From Candidatus Parcubacteria bacterium (lineage in GTDB: Bacteria; Patescibacteriota; Patescibacteriia; Patescibacteriales; Patescibacteriaceae), in contig JAEWTE010000040.1 of NCBI GenBank assembly GCA_023459655.1, positions 1 through 55,212 on the forward strand: a stretch of 55,212 bases of DNA, given 5' to 3'. The position numbers and the translations under genes are program-made. Numbering within the stretch: position 1 is the first letter of the stretch; every line of letters starts with the position of its first letter. The notes beneath the pieces were generated by a model. It was not told the DNA's origin and ran no database searches. It saw nothing but the letters and a program-made list of their open reading frames with translations. Positions 24,146-33,334 of the stretch are shown here, one piece after another.

Positions 24146-26716
24146 ATGAAAAGTTCATCGCGTCATATTGCCTGGCTATTAGCCGGTGGGTGTTTACTGT
24201 TTTTGATCATTGCTCCATTGGCTATGGCTCAAATCGGTTCAGCTGATGATTCTTTAGGTGTTGGTTATATGGAGGGGACTGGTTTATCGCAACAAGACCC
24301 GCGAGTAGCGGCTGCTCGGATTATTCAGATTGGCTTGGGGTTATTGGGAACAATTGCGGTTGTTTTAGTTATTTATGCTGGGTTCTTATGGATGACCAGT
24401 GAAGGCAATGCTGATAAATTACAAAAAGCTAAACAGATATTAAAATCAGCGGCCATTGGTTTGCTGATTATTTTATCGGCTTTTGCTATCGTAACTTTTG
24501 TAATTGATCGTCTTAATAGTGCACTTGATGGTGGATCAGGTCAAACAACGGTTGATTCAGTCCCGGATAATAGTTTGATTGGTTTAGGTGCTTTAGGTAG
24601 TGGTATTGTCCAGAGTGTTTATCCCTCGCCTGGTCAAACCGATGTTCCCAGAAATACTGGCATAATTATTACTTTTCGTGAAAAGATGAAGGTCTCAACT
24701 ATCTGTCAAGGAGGTGATGATGCTACTAGTGTTTGTAATAATGCTAATATAGTGGCTGATAATATTAAATTTTTTCAAACAGAAGTTGGTGATAATTCGG
24801 CTACTAATTTAGCGGCTAATAAAATTAAGGTTAGTACAAATGATGGGCTAATTTTTGTTTTTGCACCAGTTGATTATTTAGGTTCAGCTAGCGGTAATGT
24901 TTGGCAATCGGTTAAATTAACAACTGGACTGCGCAAAGCTAATAATCAGCCAGCTTTTAATTTGGGAGATTTTACCTGGCAATTTGAAGTTAGTACTCAG
25001 GTTGACCTAACCCCTCCGCAAGTTAAATTGGGTGGAATTTTACCTTTTCCAGATAATGGTCGTGATCTTAATTTGGGAGTTCAGGCGGCTCAGGTCGCCA
25101 CGGCTACTATTCAGGTTTTGTCTATTCCTCAATCAGCTGCTATCGCCTCAGTTGGTGGGCCAGTACCTTATGGTGCCTCTGGATCAGCCCGAATTGAGGG
25201 TGATTATAATTGTGCTAATGATGGAACAATTTTTGTTTCGGTAGTGGCTGGTAATCCATTAAGGGCGCAGGCTGTTGGTATTTCTGGGCTAATTAATGAT
25301 GAAGATGTTAGTGACGGACGGATTAGTTTGGGTTGTGGTTTGACTCTAATTAAAAATGGTAGTTTGGCACCCGATAATCACGGGACTTTAGAGGCCGGTA
25401 ACGGTTGGAATATTATAGTTAAAGCATTTAGGCATGGTGAAATTTTATCAGTGGGTAGTCAATCATATCGTTTTGTTAATTCGGCGGACAATAATCCAAA
25501 CCATATTGTTACTGCCACTAGTTTAGGCGCTATGGTTAATAATATTGTTAATAAAATTAATCAAACTAACATTGATGTTAGTGCTTCTAATATTGGGTCT
25601 AATGTTATTTTATTACAAAGTAAAGTAGCTGGTAGTAGTGGAAATTCATTAAATTTATCGACTGACAGTGCTAGTTTATATGTTTCATCATTTAGTGGTG
25701 GTTTAGATCGACGTGAAACAATTGATGTTCAAGATCTTCCAGATACGCCGCGTAATTCGATAATTCAATTAAATTTTTCTGAACCAATCAATCCTTTAAC
25801 TGTGGTTGGTGATAGTAATTATGTTAGTAGCACTATTAGAGTAATAAATACTGATAATAATCAGTCAGTTAGTGGACGATTTGTTATTTCTAATCAATAT
25901 CAGACTTTAGAATTTATTCCTAATGTTGAATGTGGAGTCAATGCTTGTGGTGATAAAATTTATTGTTTGCCAGCTAGTAGTTCAATTGCTGTCGAGCTAA
26001 GAGCCGCCCCTTTGGCTAGTTGTTCTAGTAACCCTGATTGTTTTAATAAAGCTCCATATAATCAATGTGCTGGTGGATCTTGTCGGCGGGCGGCAGATGA
26101 TTATTATCCATTAGCGGCGTTACCTTTATCTAGTGGTTTAGTCGACGCCAGTTTTAATTCGCTGGATGGAAATCGTGACTCTAAAACAACTGGTCCAACT
26201 TCTTTTTATAGTGAGAATTCAAAGAATCTTGCTCAAAAGGATAGTTATAAGTGGTCATTTTTTGTTAATGATGAAATTGATTTAACTCCACCTCGGTTGC
26301 AATCGTCATCTTTATTGCCTGGTTTAGGTTTGACTAGTGGGTTATTGAATCAGCCAATTGAATTTAGTTTTGACAAATTAATGATGGCTAGCACTTTAAA
26401 TAGTGGTGATATAATTATTAATAATCAAAATCATCGTTTAATCAATTTGTTTAGTGCTGGCGTCGCCCCTAGTTATTGGGTGGTTAGTCAAGCAATTGAC
26501 TCTGGTGTGCCTGATGGCTATCCTGATTTTACTAAAGTTATTATTAATCATGGACAATTATCTGATGCTACCAAATATTTTATAGAAATAGGTTCTGGTG
26601 TTAAAGATTCTCGTCAAAATTGTTTTAAGCCCTGTCGTGATGATGGTGCTTGTTCAGCTAGTTCAGCATCTTGTTGCAACGGCCAGCCATTTGCTTCATC
26701 AACTTGCATTCAATAA
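24146..26716 (+). CDS. Pilin-headed extracellular protein with Ig-like domains
   Basis: 856 residues from ATG 24146; a TTG at 24125 opens the frame earlier. A signal-like helix is followed by a domain with two membrane helices: RIIQIGLGLLGTIAVVLVIYAGFLWMT, a charged turn NADKLQKAKQ, then IGLLIILSAFAIVTFVI. This is the VirB2/TrbC-like pilin layout common in Patescibacteria. The remaining 720 residues are extracellular, with Ig-like (SbsA/Big_5-like) blocks such as VYPSPGQTDVPRNTGIIITF and Cys pairs near the end. It is likely an envelope or appendage protein. The neighbouring 26726 gene has the same head and is 9 bases away. Confidence 0.8.
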   Translation: MKSSSRHIAWLLAGGCLLFLIIAPLAMAQIGSADDSLGVGYMEGTGLSQQDPRVAAARIIQIGLGLLGTIAVVLVIYAGFLWMTSEGNADKLQKAKQILKSAAIGLLIILSAFAIVTFVIDRLNSALDGGSGQTTVDSVPDNSLIGLGALGSGIVQSVYPSPGQTDVPRNTGIIITFREKMKVSTICQGGDDATSVCNNANIVADNIKFFQTEVGDNSATNLAANKIKVSTNDGLIFVFAPVDYLGSASGNVWQSVKLTTGLRKANNQPAFNLGDFTWQFEVSTQVDLTPPQVKLGGILPFPDNGRDLNLGVQAAQVATATIQVLSIPQSAAIASVGGPVPYGASGSARIEGDYNCANDGTIFVSVVAGNPLRAQAVGISGLINDEDVSDGRISLGCGLTLIKNGSLAPDNHGTLEAGNGWNIIVKAFRHGEILSVGSQSYRFVNSADNNPNHIVTATSLGAMVNNIVNKINQTNIDVSASNIGSNVILLQSKVAGSSGNSLNLSTDSASLYVSSFSGGLDRRETIDVQDLPDTPRNSIIQLNFSEPINPLTVVGDSNYVSSTIRVINTDNNQSVSGRFVISNQYQTLEFIPNVECGVNACGDKIYCLPASSSIAVELRAAPLASCSSNPDCFNKAPYNQCAGGSCRRAADDYYPLAALPLSSGLVDASFNSLDGNRDSKTTGPTSFYSENSKNLAQKDSYKWSFFVNDEIDLTPPRLQSSSLLPGLGLTSGLLNQPIEFSFDKLMMASTLNSGDIIINNQNHRLINLFSAGVAPSYWVVSQAIDSGVPDGYPDFTKVIINHGQLSDATKYFIEIGSGVKDSRQNCFKPCRDDGACSASSASCCNGQPFASSTCIQ

Positions 26717-26725
26717 ACTAATTAC

Positions 26726-29700
26726 ATGTCCAGAAGTCAAAAAATTCTTTTTAGCGGTCTATTATTAATTAGCTTGGCTATTGCAGGTCGCTCGGCTGTT
26801 TCTTTAGTGCAGGCCCAAACGATTGATGATTTGGGTGTCAGTTACGCTTCATCAACTGGACTAAGTGCTCAGGATCCTCGTATTACTATTGCCAGAATTA
26901 TTCAGATTGGCTTGGGGTTATTGGGAACAATTGCGGTTGTTTTAGTTATTTATGCTGGGTTTTTATGGATGACTGCCGCCGGCAATGAAGATAAGATTAA
27001 ACGAGCCAAAGATGTTCTAAAAGCGGCGGTTATTGGTTTAGTTATTATATTGTCAGCTTTTGCGATTGTTAGTTTTGTATTAAATAATTTAACTCAAGCA
27101 ATTAATGGACCGGGCGGACCGGGCGGACCGGGCGGACCTATTGATCCAATTGTTCCGTCTGGTAATTTTTTGTTGACTGGGGTTAGCCCAGCTAATAACG
27201 CTACTGGTTTACCACGTAATACAATTATTCGTTTTCAATTTAATGGTTCAGTCGATGCTAGCACGATTAATAATACTAATGCTAGTGTTATTTCAGCTGG
27301 AAATCCGGTTGATGGACAATGGCTAGTTAGTGGGCGAGAAATAGTTTTTCAGCCAGCTAATATTTGTCAAGGTAGTTGTGGAGAGGTTAATTGTTTACCA
27401 GAAAATGGTGAAATAATAGTTCAATTAAATACTGAAATTAAGAGTGTTGGTTCAAATCCAAAACCTCTAACCTGTGATGGTCTGGGTGTGGCTTGCAATT
27501 TATCTTTTTCAACTGGGTCAACAATTGATTGTCAAAATCCGCAAGCTGAATTTATTACTAACATTGGTTTATGTTCAGGTGTTAGTAATAATATTAAGGT
27601 TTTAGCTAGCGATGATAGTGGTTTGGCTAGATTTGAATTATTGGCTGACGGCCAGTCGGTTGATTTGACAACTGGTAGTTTTGGTAGTGAACATTTATTT
27701 AGTACCAACTGGACACCATTATCTACTGCGGGTACTAATTTTAATTTGCAGGCTTTAGTTGATGATATTGCTGGTCGTCGAACCACTGTTCAACAAAATG
27801 GTCAACTTTTACCAACCCATTGTTGTAATGGTCAAAAAGATGGTGATGAAATTGGCATTGATTGTGGTGGTAGTTGTTTAAATTGTCATGGAGCAGCTTG
27901 TGCCAATGATCAACAATTGCCAACTTCGAGTTGTAATAATAATTTATGTCAATCTGGTTTTTGTACTCAACAAGGCTCTGATGCTGACGCTTGTTTGGCT
28001 GCTGGTTATCCTGCGGGCACTACCGATTGTTGTTTATGTAAGAATCAACCAAAAATTACTGGTTTAACGCCACGAGGTGGTTTCTGTCTGAACAATCCTA
28101 ATCAATATTGTTTAACTGATGAACAATGTGGTTCTGATGGTGTTTGTGATATTGATTTACCAAACGCTAAGGCTGGTAATTTAATGACTATTTTTGGTAG
28201 TGGTTTTGGTTCATCAATTGGTTCAGTTATTTTTACTGATAGCCAATTAGGTAATTTATCAGTTTGCGGTAGTAATGCTTGGCTAGATAATCAGATTATT
28301 GTTCAGGTTCCGACTGGTGTTACTAGTGGAAAAATTCAGGTTAAAAATAGTGATAATTTTATTGCTACTAGTTCACAAGAAGTAGTTATTAATAATATTT
28401 CTCGTCCCGGATTATGTTCTTTAAGTCAAACTAGTGCAACCACTAATGAATTAATTGATTATTTAGGGATTAATTTTAGTCCGGGTGGTGGTGTTTCAGC
28501 TATGGCGCTTTATGGCGATTTATTTAATCCAATTCCTACTAATGAATCGGAAACGATTAGTCAGACTTTACTTCGGGCGAGAGTGCCCAGTCTACAGCCA
28601 GGACAAGTAACCACCTTTGTTCGTCATGAGAGTGGATCATTACTTGGTCCAGCTAGTAATTTTTTATTATTTAATAAATTGGTTGATCCAGGTAGTCAGC
28701 CTCAAATTACTAGTTTTAGTCCAATTAGTGGACCACCGGGACAATATGTCACTATTTATGGACAGGGGTTTGGTAATATTCGTGGAACTAGTCAGGTTTT
28801 TTTTGGTACAACTGAGGCTAATTATCAGTTCCCTGAAGAATGTTCTGATTCAGTTTGGTCAGATCGACAAATTATAGTTAAAGTACCTGGATCCTTGATT
28901 GGTAATAGTAGTCAGCTTATTTCGGTAAAATTAGGTGATGGTCAAGATTTATTAGCTAGCGAGCCCTTTGCGGTTAATACTAATGCGTTAAATCCAAGTA
29001 TTTGTCGGATTAATCCAACGATTGGTCGAGTTGGTAGTCAGATTGAAATTTGGGGTGAATATTTTCGTAGTCATAGTCCAGCCAGTAGTCGATTGAGATT
29101 TAATCCTAATATTAACATTGGTTCGATTAATTGGTTTGATAATGGTGTTCTCAGTGGTGCCTCATCGACTGTTCCGAGTGGAGCAATTACTGGACCAGTT
29201 CAAGTTATTAATAGTAGTGGAGTCAGTAATAGTTTTAATTTTAGAGTTGGTGCTTGTCAAAGCAATAGTGATTGTCCTGGACAGATTTGTTGTCCAGCCG
29301 CCTCACCAGATGGTGGTCAGTGTCAAGATAGTTTAGCCGATTGTTACGGATCGGTTGCTAGTTGTGTTTATCGTTGGTCTTTTACTACCGGTAGTGGTAA
29401 TAATAGTTGTCCAGAAGGAACAACTATGTGTGGTAGTCAGTGTTGTAATAATGATAATCAAACTTGTTTTGATAATATTTGTCAGAATAATGAGCTATTG
29501 TCTTGTAATAATTATCATCAATGTGATGGGGCTCTTTATTGTCCAAATTCACCGGGTTGGTGTAGTCAGCAAGCTGGGTCAACTATTGGTGGTCAGTGTG
29601 GTGATGATTATTGTCGAACTTTGTTTGATAAACAGGGGGTATTAACGGAGAAGACAATGTATTTTAATACAGTTAATTATTGTTTAAATAAAGATCAGGC

Positions 29701-32440
29701 TTGCGATTTGTCTAAAATGGTTGATTTTCAATTAGGACAAAATCAGGTCAGTTATCAATTAAGGTGTCAAAATAAGCGTTGGACAACTAGTTTAACTGCT
29801 GGACAATGTCCGCCGACTACTGAAGAATATGGTGGATGGCAATTATTAGTTAATAATATTTGTCAAAGTGAAAAAGAATGTTCAGATTGTGCTAATCCTT
29901 TAAAGTGTCTAATTACTGAGGAAGATGAATCATATTGTGGTCTAGATCAGAAAATTTGTGCTACTGGTTTTCAGTGCGATGGTCAAAATTGTCAAAGTCC
30001 GACTGGTTCTTGTGAATGTTGTTGTGATCAAAATTTAAATAATGATCAAGGTAATCCGGGTTGTTGTGCGCCATTGACCTGTGCTGGAACCTGTGGTTCT
30101 GGTAGCAGTGCTGATGGTAGCAAAACATTTGGTTTTTGTTCTGGTTGTGCTATGGTGGGATCATCGGTTATTGAAAGAGATGCTGCTTGTAATTGTCTTG
30201 GTTCAACTGGTAAATACTGTGACACCTCAACCACCAATGGTCGTTGTGGTGATTGTGCTCAATTAAGTGAGGGTGACTGTATTAATCATTCAACTTGTTG
30301 TTTTGATGGTAAAACTGGTCAATGTCGTGGTGCGATTGATAATAATCGACTGGAAGATGGTTATTGTGGTTATTATAATTGTGATGGTAATTTTTGTGCT
30401 AGTGAATTAAAACCAACTGGTCTTTTTACTACTGCAGCTGCTTGTGAGGCGGGTTGTCGGGTAATTAGTTTACAGGGTCAATCTTGTGATATTGCTACTA
30501 CTAGTGCTAGTGGTGCTTATGTTCAACAAATTGGTTGTGGTTATCAGTTTTGTTCAGCACCGCTTAGTTGTCGAGTAGCTGATGGGTTAAGTTCCACTAG
30601 TACTAATCAGGCTGATTGTGGAATTTGTTGTTGTGATCCCGTTAATGATCAATGTAGCCAATTGAGTCTTAATTTATCTTGTGTGGCTGATCGTGGTCAG
30701 TGTACTGGTTCGGGACGAGGATTATGTTGTGGTTGTCAGAGTGATGCTGAGTGTGGTGATAGCCAAAATAATGGTTGTGGTAGTGACACTTGTTGTCAGG
30801 CTCGGCCAGTTTTAAAGAATGTTTTACCAGCTAATAATACTAATGGAGTATGTCGCAACGGCCTTATTAAGGCGACATTTAGTCAACCACTTGATCAGGC
30901 TAGTTTAGCTAGTAATATTTTATTAATAGCTGATTATGGCACTGACCAGCAATGTCCAATTGGAACTTCTTATTTAGCACTTGGCCAGTTCAGTAATAAT
31001 TGGTGGTTTAAATTACGCTATCGTTTATTGGCCTGGTTGCGACCAGCAGTTATTGCTGAAGAACCAAATCCTAGTCATACTTATTGTGCTGTTGCTCAAT
31101 CGGCTAATATGGTCGACAAAGATTTAGTAATTAAACCAAACAGCGTTTTACCAGCTAATCGTCGTTTTTTTGTAGTTATGATTGCTGATAGTAATCTTAA
31201 TGATCATCAGGCCGAAGGTCTATTAAGTCAGGCCGGTATCGGTTTAGCTAATGGGCAGCCATTAAAATTTAATAATTTAAAAATCAATTCCGCATTACAG
31301 TGGTCGTTTAAAACTGGAGATCAAATTTGTCGAATTGATCATATTGAAATATCACCAGCATCTTTATTATTATCTGATCTACAAGCTAGCAGTACTTTAA
31401 CTGCCTCAGCCATTGGTTTTTCCGGTCAGGTTTTATCACCAAGTTCGGCTTATAATTGGGATTGGCAGTGGTCAGTTGGTAATCTAGCCGTTGCTCAACT
31501 AGAGACTAATAATGATCAGGCAATTGTTCGACCACAAAACAAAAAAGATGCTGAGACTTATGTCCGAGCAACCGCTCAAGTCCAAGTTGATCAGACATCT
31601 TCTGGTGGACCGTTGCCCAATTTTTATAAAGATGCAGCTATTCGAGTATTTTTGTGTGCTAATCCTTGGCCAGCTCGTAAAGCTGATGGTAGTTGGAGTC
31701 CATGGACTGACTATGCTACCAATATGCAATTTTATTATTGTCGTGATGGTCAAGACAATACCCAGTCAACCGATTTGCCAGGTCTTAAAGTGGTTAGCAG
31801 TACTGATCCAGCGGCAATTAATCCGGCTTTTTATTTCTTTCAATATAGTCCAGCAACTACTTCGCCAACTAATTTAAGTGCTACTTCTGTTCCAACCGGT
31901 GGCTCAATTAGGTTGACCTGGAATGCTTATCCTAGTGCTGTTGGTTATAAGGTTTATTATGGTCTAAGCAGTGGTCGATATTTTAGTGATCCAATTAATA
32001 TTCCTAAAGGTCAAATTGAAACCACTATTAATGGTTTAATTAATGGTCAGCGTTATTATATTGCTGTGTCAGCTATATTACAGATTGATCAGACAACCTT
32101 AGTAGAAACGCCATTATCATCAGAGATAACCGAAACACCATTAGATCGAGTTGCACCTCAAGCTGTTCGTTGTTTAAAGCAAGCTATTGGTCTTAATAAG
32201 ATAGATTTACAATGGTTAAGAAATCTTGATGATACCGTGGCTTATCGAGTGGAGTATCGAGCCAAGAACGCACTTGGGGCTGGTCAGGTTATGGTCATTG
32301 ATCAACCATTAACTGGAAATAAAATTACTGCTGTTATTTCTGGATTGATTAGTCCAAGCCAGATTAATGTTGAAGTTAAGGCAGTGGATGCAGCTGGTAA
32401 TATTAGTTCTGTTCAAAATCCAATTGTTGGGGGTTGTTGA
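26726..32440 (+). CDS. Giant pilin-headed Cys-rich surface protein with IPT/TIG and fibronectin III domains
   Basis: 1904 residues. Signal peptide, then the same two-helix VirB2/TrbC-like head as the previous gene (residues 55-125), then a GPGGPGGPGGP hinge. An Ig-like block (VSPANNATGLPRNTIIRFQF) follows. Three IPT/TIG-like domains, recognisable by GSGFGSSIGSVIF, GQGFGNIRGTSQVFFG and GEYFRS, lie at about 450-850. A very Cys-rich region (about 860-1370) has many CC and CxxC pairs. Further Ig-like sequence and two C-terminal fibronectin III domains (IRLTWNAYPSAVGYKVYYG and KIDLQWLRNLDDTVAYRVEY) complete it. Probably a long surface adhesin. Extensive disulfide bonding would be expected. Ends with TGA. 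Confidence 0.82.
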   Translation: MSRSQKILFSGLLLISLAIAGRSAVSLVQAQTIDDLGVSYASSTGLSAQDPRITIARIIQIGLGLLGTIAVVLVIYAGFLWMTAAGNEDKIKRAKDVLKAAVIGLVIILSAFAIVSFVLNNLTQAINGPGGPGGPGGPIDPIVPSGNFLLTGVSPANNATGLPRNTIIRFQFNGSVDASTINNTNASVISAGNPVDGQWLVSGREIVFQPANICQGSCGEVNCLPENGEIIVQLNTEIKSVGSNPKPLTCDGLGVACNLSFSTGSTIDCQNPQAEFITNIGLCSGVSNNIKVLASDDSGLARFELLADGQSVDLTTGSFGSEHLFSTNWTPLSTAGTNFNLQALVDDIAGRRTTVQQNGQLLPTHCCNGQKDGDEIGIDCGGSCLNCHGAACANDQQLPTSSCNNNLCQSGFCTQQGSDADACLAAGYPAGTTDCCLCKNQPKITGLTPRGGFCLNNPNQYCLTDEQCGSDGVCDIDLPNAKAGNLMTIFGSGFGSSIGSVIFTDSQLGNLSVCGSNAWLDNQIIVQVPTGVTSGKIQVKNSDNFIATSSQEVVINNISRPGLCSLSQTSATTNELIDYLGINFSPGGGVSAMALYGDLFNPIPTNESETISQTLLRARVPSLQPGQVTTFVRHESGSLLGPASNFLLFNKLVDPGSQPQITSFSPISGPPGQYVTIYGQGFGNIRGTSQVFFGTTEANYQFPEECSDSVWSDRQIIVKVPGSLIGNSSQLISVKLGDGQDLLASEPFAVNTNALNPSICRINPTIGRVGSQIEIWGEYFRSHSPASSRLRFNPNINIGSINWFDNGVLSGASSTVPSGAITGPVQVINSSGVSNSFNFRVGACQSNSDCPGQICCPAASPDGGQCQDSLADCYGSVASCVYRWSFTTGSGNNSCPEGTTMCGSQCCNNDNQTCFDNICQNNELLSCNNYHQCDGALYCPNSPGWCSQQAGSTIGGQCGDDYCRTLFDKQGVLTEKTMYFNTVNYCLNKDQACDLSKMVDFQLGQNQVSYQLRCQNKRWTTSLTAGQCPPTTEEYGGWQLLVNNICQSEKECSDCANPLKCLITEEDESYCGLDQKICATGFQCDGQNCQSPTGSCECCCDQNLNNDQGNPGCCAPLTCAGTCGSGSSADGSKTFGFCSGCAMVGSSVIERDAACNCLGSTGKYCDTSTTNGRCGDCAQLSEGDCINHSTCCFDGKTGQCRGAIDNNRLEDGYCGYYNCDGNFCASELKPTGLFTTAAACEAGCRVISLQGQSCDIATTSASGAYVQQIGCGYQFCSAPLSCRVADGLSSTSTNQADCGICCCDPVNDQCSQLSLNLSCVADRGQCTGSGRGLCCGCQSDAECGDSQNNGCGSDTCCQARPVLKNVLPANNTNGVCRNGLIKATFSQPLDQASLASNILLIADYGTDQQCPIGTSYLALGQFSNNWWFKLRYRLLAWLRPAVIAEEPNPSHTYCAVAQSANMVDKDLVIKPNSVLPANRRFFVVMIADSNLNDHQAEGLLSQAGIGLANGQPLKFNNLKINSALQWSFKTGDQICRIDHIEISPASLLLSDLQASSTLTASAIGFSGQVLSPSSAYNWDWQWSVGNLAVAQLETNNDQAIVRPQNKKDAETYVRATAQVQVDQTSSGGPLPNFYKDAAIRVFLCANPWPARKADGSWSPWTDYATNMQFYYCRDGQDNTQSTDLPGLKVVSSTDPAAINPAFYFFQYSPATTSPTNLSATSVPTGGSIRLTWNAYPSAVGYKVYYGLSSGRYFSDPINIPKGQIETTINGLINGQRYYIAVSAILQIDQTTLVETPLSSEITETPLDRVAPQAVRCLKQAIGLNKIDLQWLRNLDDTVAYRVEYRAKNALGAGQVMVIDQPLTGNKITAVISGLISPSQINVEVKAVDAAGNISSVQNPIVGGC
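27107..27138 (+). repeat. Tandem 9-base repeat encoding a Gly-Pro hinge
   Basis: Three copies of GGACCGGGC (27107-27133) plus a partial GGACC. It encodes GPGGPGGPGGP between the membrane head and the ectodomain. The tract is strikingly GC-rich within an AT-rich gene and could change copy number by slippage. Confidence 0.9.
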
Positions 32441-32444
32441 TTGT

Positions 32445-32473
32445 TTGGTTGTGTTCAACCTTTGTGTTATAAT
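32445..32473 (+). promoter_or_regulatory. Promoter of the TSP3-repeat gene pair
   Basis: TTGGTT (32445-32450), 17 bases, TATAAT (32468-32473) preceded by TGT. Leader to ATG 32502 is about 22 bases. Confidence 0.65.
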
Positions 32474-32501
32474 AAATTAGCTTATTTATAAAATTAAATT
32501 T

Positions 32502-33311
32502 ATGTTTGAGGAAGTTAATGACCAGAATTCTTCGGCACCGGCTAGCGGGCCGACTAATAATCCAGATATTAAGCCAACATCAGTTGAGCCAATTAAGCCT
32601 GCTGAGCCATCAGCCGCTGAACCAGCTAAGTCGGTTGAACCTTCTGAGTCGACTGTCCAAGATATTTTTGCCAATGTTGAACCAACTACTTCGGCGGCTC
32701 CAGTTACTCCAATAAATTCTCAACCGTTTGGTCAACCAGCCAATTTACCTACTGAGGCCAATACTGGTCAACCGGACAGTAAGTCTGGTAATAAAGCCAA
32801 GTTGGTATTAATTGGTTTAGTTATTTTAATTATTTTAGCCGGTGGAGTTTTAGTTTATTTACAATATTTTAAGAAAGCGCCAGCTGAAGTAATTATTCCA
32901 GAAAGTATTGTTAATTTAGAGGAGAGTTTACCAATAGTTGAAACAGAGATTGTTGAAAATGAAACAATAATTGAACCAGAAATTGGGGATAATTTTGAAA
33001 TTATAGAGGGTGGTGACGATCTGGCGATGAATGAAGAGTTTTTTGATGATACAAATGATCCAGCTTCTTTACAGATTGTGGTTGATTTAGATAGTGATGG
33101 TGATGGTTTAACCGATGCTGATGAGATTAATATCTATGGCACCAATCCTCTTAATCCCGATACTGATGGTGATGGTTTAACTGATGGTGATGAGGTCAAT
33201 ATCTATGGCACTGATCCCCTTAATCCCGATACTGATGGTGATGGTTATTCAGATGGTGATGAAGTGAGAGGTGGTTATAATCCGTTGGGAGAGGGTCGTT
33301 TAAACCAATAA
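32502..33311 (+). CDS. Single-pass protein with thrombospondin type-3 calcium-binding repeats
   Basis: 269 residues. A Pro/Ser/Glu/Ala-rich, probably cytoplasmic N-terminus of about 100 residues precedes one membrane helix (LVLIGLVILIILAGGVLVYLQYF). An acidic stalk and three Asp-rich repeats (DSDGDGLTDADE, DTDGDGLTDGDE, DTDGDGYSDGDE) follow, spaced by IYGTNPLNP-type linkers. These are TSP3/EF-hand-like calcium-binding loops at the extracellular C-terminus. Function unknown; calcium-dependent surface interaction is plausible. The next gene has the same topology. Confidence 0.8.
   Translation: MFEEVNDQNSSAPASGPTNNPDIKPTSVEPIKPAEPSAAEPAKSVEPSESTVQDIFANVEPTTSAAPVTPINSQPFGQPANLPTEANTGQPDSKSGNKAKLVLIGLVILIILAGGVLVYLQYFKKAPAEVIIPESIVNLEESLPIVETEIVENETIIEPEIGDNFEIIEGGDDLAMNEEFFDDTNDPASLQIVVDLDSDGDGLTDADEINIYGTNPLNPDTDGDGLTDGDEVNIYGTDPLNPDTDGDGYSDGDEVRGGYNPLGEGRLNQ
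33096..33265 (+). repeat. 69-base tandem repeat encoding TSP3 units
   Basis: Unit 1 spans 33096-33164 and unit 2 spans 33165-33233, differing at only a few bases; a third, partial unit follows from 33234. Each unit encodes 23 residues beginning DGDGLTD. Confidence 0.85.
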
Positions 33312-33334
33312 TTATAATGGAGAGACCTTGAATT

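Noticed and set aside
27107..27138. CRISPR-like or transposon repeat
   Set aside because: Direct 9-base units without spacers, in frame inside a coding sequence; best explained as a Gly-Pro hinge.
28617..31877. Several plus-strand ORFs of 60-120 codons inside the giant surface gene
   Set aside because: They are Val/Leu-rich out-of-frame readings of the Cys- and Gly-rich gene, with no start signals or recognisable domains.
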